From Sphingobacteriia bacterium (GTDB taxonomy: Bacteria; Bacteroidota; Bacteroidia; UBA7662): a stretch of 15,597 nt of DNA. The notes below the pieces were generated by a model. The model was not told where the DNA came from, searched no databases, and worked only from the letters and a program-made list of their open reading frames with translations. A program made the position numbers and the translations under genes. The stretch lies in contig RFPG01000005.1 of NCBI GenBank assembly GCA_009926245.1, positions 1 to 15,597 of the forward strand, written 5' to 3'. Positions 1-5,896 of the stretch are shown piece after piece (the stretch's first letter is position 1; each line of letters opens with the position of its first letter).

Positions 1-701
1 GACAAGGAATAAAAAAACGCTTCCACTGTCTGACCAGACAAGGTCCTTCCGCTGTTATCCGTAATGGTACCGCTCACCATGATCGGCAGGGGTTCCTGCC
101 CGCGGTCTTTGAAAAAATGATCGATCGCGTAGAGGGCGGCCTTGGCGTTGAGGGTGTCAAAAATGGTTTCCACCAAGAGTACATCCACCCCGCCGTCCAC
201 CAAGCCCCGAATCTGCTCGGTATACGCCTCCACCAATTCCGCGAAATAAACCGAACGGTACCCCGGGTTGTTCACATCCGGGCTAATACTCGCGGTCTTG
301 TTGGTAGGACCAATGGCACCGGCGACAAAGCGAGGCTTGGCTGGATTCATCGCCGTTACCTGATCGGCTTGATCGCGGGCAATGCGGGCCGAGGCTACGT
401 TCAGTTCGTAACTCAATTCTTCCATGCCGTAATCGGCCATGGAAATGCGTTGAGCATTGAAGGTATTGGTCTCCAAGATATCCGCCCCCGCCTCCAGGTA
501 ATCGCGATGGATTTGGGCGATGATATCCGGGCGGGTTAAGCTGAGTAACTCATTGTTACCCTGCACATCGCGGGGCCAATCCGCGAACCGAGTCCCGCGA
601 TAATCCGCCTCCGTCAGTTTGCGCAACTGAATTTGGGTTCCCATGGCTCCGTCCAACACCAGGATGCGTTGGGCGAGCGCTTCTTCTAATTTTTTTTGCA
701 T
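1..701 (-). CDS. metH: Methionine synthase, homocysteine-binding N-terminal domain (partial, runs off left edge)
   Basis: Cobalamin-dependent methionine synthase moves a methyl group from methyltetrahydrofolate to homocysteine. The visible 233 residues are the N-terminal homocysteine S-methyltransferase barrel: LDGAMGTQ at about 16-23, then [41 protein letters not shown], a [14 protein letters not shown] stretch, and [11 protein letters not shown] near the edge. All match MetH. The zinc-ligand cysteines, and any folate and cobalamin domains, lie beyond the edge, so I cannot tell whether this is a full-length MetH or the split form seen in some Bacteroidota. The ATG at 701 is the first in-frame start and follows directly on a run of seven U in the RNA. 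There is no Shine-Dalgarno motif. The gene has its own promoter and SAM-I riboswitch just upstream (783-920), which supports a role in methionine/SAM supply independently of the domain match. Confidence 0.95.
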   Translation of the reverse strand, partial: MQKKLEEALAQRILVLDGAMGTQIQLRKLTEADYRGTRFADWPRDVQGNNELLSLTRPDIIAQIHRDYLEAGADILETNTFNAQRISMADYGMEELSYELNVASARIARDQADQVTAMNPAKPRFVAGAIGPTNKTASISPDVNNPGYRSVYFAELVEAYTEQIRGLVDGGVDVLLVETIFDTLNAKAALYAIDHFFKDRGQEPLPIMVSGTITDNSGRTLSGQTVEAFFYSL

Positions 702-726
702 AAAAAAAGCCAAACTTTCGTGTGGC
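702..726 (-). terminator. Intrinsic terminator-like hairpin of the metH riboswitch expression platform
   Basis: In the minus-strand RNA, GCCACAC (726-720) pairs with GUUUGGC (715-709) around a GAAA tetraloop (719-716). There is one C-U mismatch, and seven U (708-702) follow. The U run ends directly at the metH AUG (701), so termination here would release the RNA just before the coding region. This position fits the OFF state of a SAM-I riboswitch. The hairpin is short and has a mismatch. Because it sits 8-25 bases upstream of the AUG it could instead hinder ribosome access. Structure seen in sequence; function inferred. Confidence 0.65.
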
Positions 727-730
727 TTAT

Positions 731-775
731 CCGCAGGATGCGGGCTGCAGTGGTCATTGTCCCTTTTTGGACAAT
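731..775 (-). other. Two further hairpins in the metH leader between aptamer and terminator
   Basis: Between the aptamer (ends at 783) and the terminator hairpin, the minus strand contains two perfect short stems. AUUGUCC (775-769) pairs with GGACAAU (762-756) across a six-base loop, AAAAAG. CCGCA (743-739) pairs with UGCGG (735-731) across a three-base loop. Just 3' of, and overlapping, the second stem is GGAUAAGC (732-725), a second copy of the 3' strand of aptamer helix P1. These elements probably belong to the switching part of the riboswitch. The order in which they form is not known. Confidence 0.5.
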
Positions 776-782
776 CACTCCT

Positions 783-907
783 GCTTATCGGCTGCCTCAA
801 GTTGTTGTCTGAGGCAACGGATTTGGCACCGGACCAACCGACAGCAGCGTGTCGTTTGCGGTTGCCAGGACATCGTAGGGCCGTTCCCTCCGTCCTTCTG
901 GATAAGC
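783..907 (-). promoter_or_regulatory. SAM-I riboswitch (S-box) aptamer upstream of metH
   Basis: The minus strand carries all conserved SAM-I parts in order. P1 is GCUUAUC (907-901) paired with GAUAAGC (789-783), seven perfect pairs. P2 is AGGAC (896-892) with GUCCU (871-867). The near-invariant GGAGGGAACGGCCCUA block is at 891-876 and GGCAACC at 866-860. P3 is CGACA/UGUCG at 854-839. GGUGCCAAAUCC follows at about 829-818. P4 is GCCUCA/UGAGGC at 815-794. The P2 loop CGG (883-881) can pair with CCG (832-830) in the joining strand, replacing the more usual UGG/CCA of this pseudoknot: a compensatory change that argues strongly for the fold. SAM-I riboswitches bind S-adenosylmethionine and normally shut off methionine and SAM biosynthesis genes. 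The gene downstream is methionine synthase, as expected. Confidence 0.96.
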
Positions 908-912
908 TGCTG

Positions 913-920
913 CAAAGATA
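913..920 (-). promoter_or_regulatory. Bacteroidota-type -7 promoter element for the metH leader
   Basis: TATCTTTG on the minus strand (920-913) is a perfect match to the Bacteroidota -7 consensus TAnnTTTG. It lies 3 bases after the dnaJ stop codon (926-924). Its expected start site, roughly 5-7 bases downstream, falls at about 906-908, exactly where riboswitch helix P1 begins. The upstream -33 element is weak: only a T-rich run near 938-944 is visible. The fit between box, predicted start and aptamer edge makes a real promoter likely. Confidence 0.65.
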
Positions 921-923
921 CGG

Positions 924-2054
924 TTATTCGTGCTGGAAAAAGTCTCTCATTCGGTCAAAAAACGAGGATTTTCCGGAATTATCCGCATTCGTGGGCTTGA
1001 AATTCTCCGAGACGGCCAACTTCTCCAGGGTTTCTTTTTCGTCCTTGGAAAGCTTGGTCGGAACAAAAACATTGACAAAAATGATGAGGTCACCGCGACC
1101 GTAGGCGTTGACCGCGGGCAGGCCCTTGCCCTTGAGGCGCAACAATTTGCCGGGCTGTGTCCCAGGCTCCAAGCGTATGCGCGCCCGGCCGTCCAGGGTA
1201 GGCACCTCAATCTGATCACCCAGAGCTGCCTGCACCACCGATACCGGGAGATCGTACAAAATATGATTGCCATCCCGTTTGAAATGTGGGTGGGCTTCCT
1301 CCTCCACCAGGACAATCAAATCACCGGGCTGCCCACCGTTGCGGCCGGCATTCCCTTTGCCCGAAACGCTCAGCTGCATGCCCTCCACCACCCCGGCGGG
1401 AATCTGAACCGAAATCACTTCCTCCTTGCGTTGCAATCCGTCGGGATCCACACCGGGGGGGCGTCGATCCACCATCTGCCCGCTGCCTTCGCAGTGGGGG
1501 CAGGTGCTGGCAGTGCGCATCTGGCCCAAGATGGTGTTGGTGACCCGCTGAATCTGGCCACTACCGTTGCAGGTTGCGCAGGCTTTGTAGGTCACCCCCT
1601 CGGCAGGAACTGCCTTGGTGACTTTAACTTTTTTCTCAACCCCTTTGGCAATTTCTTCCAAGGTCAATTTGACCCGTATTCTCAAATTAGCACCTCGGTT
1701 GGCCCGACGCCCGCCGCGGCCACCGCCACCAAAAAAACCCTCAAAGGGCGAACCATCGCTGAAGACATCCCCAAATTGCGAGAAGATATCCTCCATGGAG
1801 AATCCACCACCACCCCCTCCCATGCCTTGATCAACCCCTTGATGGCCAAAGCGATCGTAACGAGCACGCTTGTCCGAATTGCTCAAGACTTCGTAGGCTT
1901 CGGCTGCTTCCTTGAACTTCTCTTCGGCCTGGGCATCGCCGGGGTTTTTGTCAGGATGGAATTGCAAAGCCGCCTTGCGATAGGCTTTTTTGATTTCGTC
2001 TTCGCCGGCCTGACGGCCTACCCCCAACACTTCATAATAGTCTCTCTTGGCCAT
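924..2054 (-). CDS. dnaJ: Chaperone protein DnaJ (Hsp40), two-motif zinc finger form
   Basis: DnaJ delivers unfolded substrates to DnaK and stimulates its ATPase. The 376-residue protein has the full type I layout: J domain at 1-70 with HPD at 33-35; a Gly/Phe-rich linker at about 72-122; zinc-finger region at about 150-200; two beta-barrel substrate-binding domains to about 340; and a C-terminal tail. Only two of the four usual CxxCxGxG motifs are present, CATCNGSG (159-166) and CPHCEGSG (185-192). By spacing these match motifs 2 and 3 of E. coli DnaJ, which together form the second zinc centre. The residues replacing motifs 1 and 4 are uninterrupted in frame, so this is not a frameshift. 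From memory, a similar reduced finger occurs in Flavobacterium-type DnaJ. The gene follows grpE after 77 bases and is probably co-transcribed with it. ATG at 2054 gives the standard [12 protein letters not shown] start. Confidence 0.98.
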   Translation of the reverse strand: MAKRDYYEVLGVGRQAGEDEIKKAYRKAALQFHPDKNPGDAQAEEKFKEAAEAYEVLSNSDKRARYDRFGHQGVDQGMGGGGGGFSMEDIFSQFGDVFSDGSPFEGFFGGGGRGGRRANRGANLRIRVKLTLEEIAKGVEKKVKVTKAVPAEGVTYKACATCNGSGQIQRVTNTILGQMRTASTCPHCEGSGQMVDRRPPGVDPDGLQRKEEVISVQIPAGVVEGMQLSVSGKGNAGRNGGQPGDLIVLVEEEAHPHFKRDGNHILYDLPVSVVQAALGDQIEVPTLDGRARIRLEPGTQPGKLLRLKGKGLPAVNAYGRGDLIIFVNVFVPTKLSKDEKETLEKLAVSENFKPTNADNSGKSSFFDRMRDFFQHE

Positions 2055-2131
2055 AACACCGGATAATTAAGAATCAATTTTTTTGAAAGTACAGGTCATT
2101 TCGATTCGAACGCATTCTTGCTTAGGAAGAA

Positions 2132-2671
2132 TTAGCTTCCAACAATAACCTTGGAAAAGCGCAGGACCTGCTCGTTCAGCATATAACCCTTTTCGACTTC
2201 GGCCAAGACCTTGTTGGCTTGTTCGGGGGATGGGGCCGGCATTTGGGAAATCGCTTCGTGTTTTTCGACATCAAAATCCGAGCCTACCGCTTCGATGGGC
2301 TGCAGGCCTTTTTGGGTGAGGATGCTTTTGAACTTTTGGTAAACCAGATCAACACCATCGCGAATGGATACCACATCCGATGATTTGCCCATCACCTCCA
2401 AACCACGCTCAAAATCATCCAGGACTGGCAACAATTCCACAACGAGGTCTTTGCCGGCATTGCGGAACAATTCCAATCGCTCCTTGGCCATCCGCCTTTT
2501 GTAGGTTTCAAATTCCGAGAGAAGGTATAAATAACGTTGGCGTGCCTCCTCCAAATCGGCCTCTGGAGAGCGGCCTTGGGAGGTATTTTCGTTGACCTCC
2601 TGGGTTGACTCGGCGCCGTCTTCGGGGTTGGATTGGGGATTATCTTGATTAAAATCTTCTTTATCAGACAT
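2132..2671 (-). CDS. grpE: Nucleotide exchange factor GrpE
   Basis: GrpE releases ADP from DnaK and so resets the DnaK/DnaJ chaperone cycle in the cytoplasm. The protein has 179 residues, a normal length. Residues 1-40 are acidic and polar (rich in N, Q, E, D) and probably disordered. Residues about 40-85 form the long dimerising helix, including the family signature YLYLLSEFETYKRRMAKER. LLPVLDDFERGLE follows, and the C-terminal beta domain carries FDVEKHEAI and a GYMLNEQVLRFSKVIVG ending typical of the family. ATG at 2671 gives MSDKEDFN. The upstream sequence is A/T-rich without a Shine-Dalgarno motif. It lies first in the grpE-dnaJ unit and is divergent from the M36 peptidase gene. I did not see a CIRCE (HrcA) inverted repeat in front of it, so its heat-shock control is not evident from the sequence. 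Confidence 0.98.
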   Translation of the reverse strand: MSDKEDFNQDNPQSNPEDGAESTQEVNENTSQGRSPEADLEEARQRYLYLLSEFETYKRRMAKERLELFRNAGKDLVVELLPVLDDFERGLEVMGKSSDVVSIRDGVDLVYQKFKSILTQKGLQPIEAVGSDFDVEKHEAISQMPAPSPEQANKVLAEVEKGYMLNEQVLRFSKVIVGS

Positions 2672-2856
2672 TTAATGATTTTTTAAGGGGTGAGCTTACC
2701 TACGTTGAGACCGCAAATATCCTGCCAAGTCGGTTTGCCCGTCTTTTTGGGCGTTTTTTGTGCCAATATGTCAGCCAAAGGACCTCCCAACCTTGGGTTT
2801 TAACTTCTATTTGGACACTTTAATGCGTATCATTGACATTCCAAAAATCCATCTTC
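2672..2856. promoter_or_regulatory. Divergent intergenic region between grpE and the M36 peptidase
   Basis: This 185-base stretch must hold the promoters of both divergent units, but neither is clear. On the minus strand, GATATTTG (2721-2714) differs from the -7 consensus TAnnTTTG at one position and lacks a convincing -33 partner. On the plus strand, TATCATTG (2828-2835) differs at one position and lies 21 bases before the ATG at 2857. Both are weak candidates only. Also present are a plus-strand hairpin with a T run (2737-2759, listed separately) and an imperfect inverted repeat, CCAAAGG ... CCTTGG (about 2775-2796). No small coding sequence is convincing here. Confidence 0.4.
2737..2759 (+). 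terminator. Possible attenuator or terminator hairpin ahead of the M36-pheT unit
   Basis: GCCC (2737-2740) pairs with GGGC (2749-2752) across an eight-base loop GTCTTTTT. A G-U pair could extend the stem to five. After one G, six T follow (2754-2759). On the plus strand this resembles a weak intrinsic terminator in the leader of the M36 peptidase gene. If the promoter is upstream of it, it could act as an attenuator; if downstream, it may be chance or block antisense transcription into the unit. The stem is short, so confidence is low. Confidence 0.3.
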
Positions 2857-5800
2857 ATGGCCACCAATCGCCCACTTTTTCGCCAAGTCCTTGGCTTCGT
2901 TTGCTTAGCCTCCTCTTTCCTTGGGGGGGTCTTTCCGGCACAGGCCACTTCCGAAACCACCAAAGATCCTTTCGAAATTCGTTTGCCCTCTCCTCTCCCG
3001 TACGATGCCGACCGACAGGCCGTCCATCGGAGCAAGGCGGCTTGGCAAAATTTCTATCGTAAACATCCCCTTTGGAATGTTCTTTTTGATGAACATACCG
3101 GTCAACCGCATCGCATGTTTGGTCCGGCGATTAACATGCCCGGCTGGAGTGGATCCACGGACCCATCCAACCCAGCGAATCTACAGGCCTGCCTGTCTTT
3201 TTTGCAAAAAGAAACCGCCGGGTTTGACCTGCCGTTGAGCGAACTCCGTCCCGGTTCAGCCTATGCCTCCTCCAAATACCAGTACCGCTGGTTCGAACAA
3301 TGGCATCGCGGCATGCAGGTGATTGGGGGTCGTCTGGGTTTCAAAAGCAGCCCGCAAGGGGGCCTGGTTTGGCTTGCCTCTGAATTGCACCCCCGTATCC
3401 TTTTGGAAGAAGGGCGACCCATCGGAGCAGATTTGGCGGCGCGCAAGGCATCCGAAGCCTGGAACATCCCGACCGTCACCGAAGTCGAACCCGGTTTAAA
3501 AATTTTACCCATTCCCGGATCCCAACCAGGCGAAATGCGTTACCATCGGGTCTATACGGTGATCGTAGAAGGCCAACCTCTAGGGGGCCGTCCGTTTCGC
3601 TATACCAGTCATGTCGATGCCGTCAGCGGAGTTGTCTGGATGCGCCAAGACCAAATCGTTGAATTCGCCCACGGGCCTTCCTCCAATGGCAATCTTACCA
3701 TGGTCGGTCGGGTTTACCCCAGGCATCCGTTTGCCGCTTTGGATTCGGCCAGACCCTTGCCCCACCTTAAGTTCATCGTAGGTGGTAACACCTATTACAC
3801 CTCCGCGGGCGGTACCTACGATTTGGGACTTCCGGGTTTACCAGTCACCGGGACTTTTCCGCTCGAAGGGCGATTTTCCAAAGTGGTCCAAGGCAACAAC
3901 GGAACTACAACGCCCACCTTCAACCTCCTCATTGACGCGCAAAGAGATACGGTTCAGTACTTTGGTCGTGGCACTTCGACAACACTTTGGAACCAAGTGC
4001 CTCATTTGAGTGCTTACTACCATACCAACCGGGTCCACGATTACATGAAGAGTTTTCTGCCCAATTTTACGGCCTTGGACATTCCCCTTACCACCAAAGT
4101 TGAAAGAACGGATGGGAATTGCAATGCGTTTTTTAACGGGAACAGCATCAACTTCTACACCCAAGCCGCCGGCTGCAATACCTTGGCCGTGGTCGCCGAT
4201 GTTGTTTACCACGAATACGGGCATGCCATTACCAATTATTTCTACAATGCCTTGGGGACCCCTTTTCGAAACGGAGCGGTGGGCGAAGGCTACTCGGATG
4301 TCTATGCCATCACCTTGACCGATACCCCCGTTTTGGGCGTTGGATTTAACATTACCAATCCCAACCTCATTGTTCGTCGCTACGATATCAACCCCAAAAT
4401 CTATCCCCAAAACTTGGTGGGCCAGGTGCATGCCGATGGCGAAATCATCTGCGGGGCCTGGTGGAGAACGGCTCGTAACATGAATAGCAATGCCGGGATG
4501 ATGGCCATTTTTAGCGAGTCCATGTACGGGCTGGCCAACGGTCCCAACGGCACCGAAGGAGTGGTTTATACCGACATCTTGGTTGATGCCCTTCAGGCCG
4601 ACGATAACGATAACAACTTATCCAACGGCACCCCGAACATGACAGCAATCATTCAGGCCTTTGCCTTTCATGGTATCCGGATGTTGGCCAATGTGAGTTT
4701 TCAATACACCCCCCTCCCGGATGTTCCTGCGCTGACGCCTTCGGCCATTAATTTGACCCTCAACATCACCCCGCCTTTTGACAGCCTGGTAAGTGGGGCC
4801 CGACTCATCTACCGACTCAACAACAACCCGCTCACCAGTTGCGACACGGTTTTGTTAACCCGGGGCACAAGCGGTTCTTATTCCGGTAGTATTCCTGGTC
4901 AACCCCGCGGCACCATCGTCCGTTACTACGTCGGCCTGACCGACCTGACCGGAACATCGGGAGGGTCTTATCCGCCCTTTGCCGATCTGAGCTCCAACCC
5001 TGGTTTGTGGTTTAACTATTTGGTGGGTTTCCAAAACTTGACCAATATGGACCTCGAAAACCCGGCCCAAGACAGCAGCTGGCTGATCGGCTGGTCCACC
5101 GACAACGCCACCACGGGACGTTGGGAAGTGGGCGTGCCGGTCCCCTCCTATGTTACACCCGGGAATCCTTCAACGATTGTCCAAGCTGGAACCAATGCGA
5201 CCCCCGGCGGAAGCCGCTGTGCCTTTACCGGCAATGCCCTCCCCGGTGATGACCCCGATACCGAAGACGTGGATGGAGGCCGAACCACCCTGCGGACCCC
5301 CAACATGGACCTTAGCGCCATGAACGACCCCGTTCTGGCTTATCATCGCTGGTTCACCAACGATATGGGCGACAATGCCGGTGCGGATTTTTGGGAAGTC
5401 TACATCAACAACGGAACGACCACCTGGAAATTAGTGGAACGCACCAATCGCAGCGATCGTCAATGGCGCCGCAATGTGTTCCGGGTCAGCGATTATGTGA
5501 CACCCAACGCGACGGTTCAACTCCGTTTTATCGCCAACGACCAGGCCCCCGCCAGCACCGTCGAAGCCGCGGTGGACCGAATCCAAACCTTCGTGAATGC
5601 TTTTGGCGCAGGGGTTCCATCCGAGACCGCCCTTCGTACCCGTCTTTTTCCCAACCCATTTCGTCAAAACCTGGTGTTGGAACACAGCATGAATCAAGCG
5701 GGCGAGCTCATCCTTGAGCTCTCCACCACCGATGGCCGCGTAGCCTTGACCCGTCGTTTGCAGGCCACCCCCGGTAGCAATCGCTGGGAAATTGAAACAG

Positions 5801-5886
5801 CAGAACTACCCGTAGGACTTTATTATGCGCGCATTTTGAGCCGTGATGGGGTCTCTCCCATCCTCAAAGTGGTCAAAAAACCTTAG
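2857..5886 (+). CDS. Secreted M36 (fungalysin-like) zinc metallopeptidase with T9SS sorting domain
   Basis: Predicted extracellular endopeptidase of 1009 residues. Signal peptide at 1-30, ending in PAQA before TSETTK. A propeptide region (FTP/PepSY-like) covers roughly 35-275. The catalytic part (about 280-630) has the M36 stretch AYYHTNRVHDYM, then the zinc site HEYGH at 452-456 with the third ligand E477 in GEGYSD, spaced as in fungalysins. Next come an Ig-like segment (about 635-725), a MAM/jelly-roll-like adhesion segment (about 730-915), and a C-terminal sorting domain from about 928 (RLFPNP ... GLYYARIL ... KVVKKP) of T9SS type A. The protein is thus predicted to leave through the outer membrane by T9SS, with the sorting domain cut off. 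ATG 2857 is chosen over an in-frame TTG at 2833 because it begins a clean signal peptide. The stop is 10 bases before pheT, so the two are probably co-transcribed. Its substrate is unknown. Confidence 0.95.
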   Translation: MATNRPLFRQVLGFVCLASSFLGGVFPAQATSETTKDPFEIRLPSPLPYDADRQAVHRSKAAWQNFYRKHPLWNVLFDEHTGQPHRMFGPAINMPGWSGSTDPSNPANLQACLSFLQKETAGFDLPLSELRPGSAYASSKYQYRWFEQWHRGMQVIGGRLGFKSSPQGGLVWLASELHPRILLEEGRPIGADLAARKASEAWNIPTVTEVEPGLKILPIPGSQPGEMRYHRVYTVIVEGQPLGGRPFRYTSHVDAVSGVVWMRQDQIVEFAHGPSSNGNLTMVGRVYPRHPFAALDSARPLPHLKFIVGGNTYYTSAGGTYDLGLPGLPVTGTFPLEGRFSKVVQGNNGTTTPTFNLLIDAQRDTVQYFGRGTSTTLWNQVPHLSAYYHTNRVHDYMKSFLPNFTALDIPLTTKVERTDGNCNAFFNGNSINFYTQAAGCNTLAVVADVVYHEYGHAITNYFYNALGTPFRNGAVGEGYSDVYAITLTDTPVLGVGFNITNPNLIVRRYDINPKIYPQNLVGQVHADGEIICGAWWRTARNMNSNAGMMAIFSESMYGLANGPNGTEGVVYTDILVDALQADDNDNNLSNGTPNMTAIIQAFAFHGIRMLANVSFQYTPLPDVPALTPSAINLTLNITPPFDSLVSGARLIYRLNNNPLTSCDTVLLTRGTSGSYSGSIPGQPRGTIVRYYVGLTDLTGTSGGSYPPFADLSSNPGLWFNYLVGFQNLTNMDLENPAQDSSWLIGWSTDNATTGRWEVGVPVPSYVTPGNPSTIVQAGTNATPGGSRCAFTGNALPGDDPDTEDVDGGRTTLRTPNMDLSAMNDPVLAYHRWFTNDMGDNAGADFWEVYINNGTTTWKLVERTNRSDRQWRRNVFRVSDYVTPNATVQLRFIANDQAPASTVEAAVDRIQTFVNAFGAGVPSETALRTRLFPNPFRQNLVLEHSMNQAGELILELSTTDGRVALTRRLQATPGSNRWEIETAELPVGLYYARILSRDGVSPILKVVKKP

Positions 5887-5896
5887 AAAAATCTCC

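Noticed and set aside
930..2066. A 378-codon open frame on the plus strand opposite dnaJ
   Set aside because: It is the antisense shadow of dnaJ. It has no recognisable domain, while the minus strand gives a complete DnaJ.
2055..2131. Separate promoter or terminator between grpE and dnaJ
   Set aside because: Only a five-pair stem (TTCTT/AAGAA) and a short TTCGA-A-TCGAA palindrome are visible, and the best -7-like box (TACTTTCA) misses two consensus positions. Too weak to call.
2672..2832. CIRCE (HrcA) operator in front of grpE
   Set aside because: No TTAGCACTC-type inverted repeat with a nine-base spacer is present on either strand.
2833..2856. In-frame TTG upstream of the M36 peptidase ATG as an alternative start
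   Set aside because: The ATG at 2857 begins a normal signal peptide; the added residues would only lengthen its polar end.
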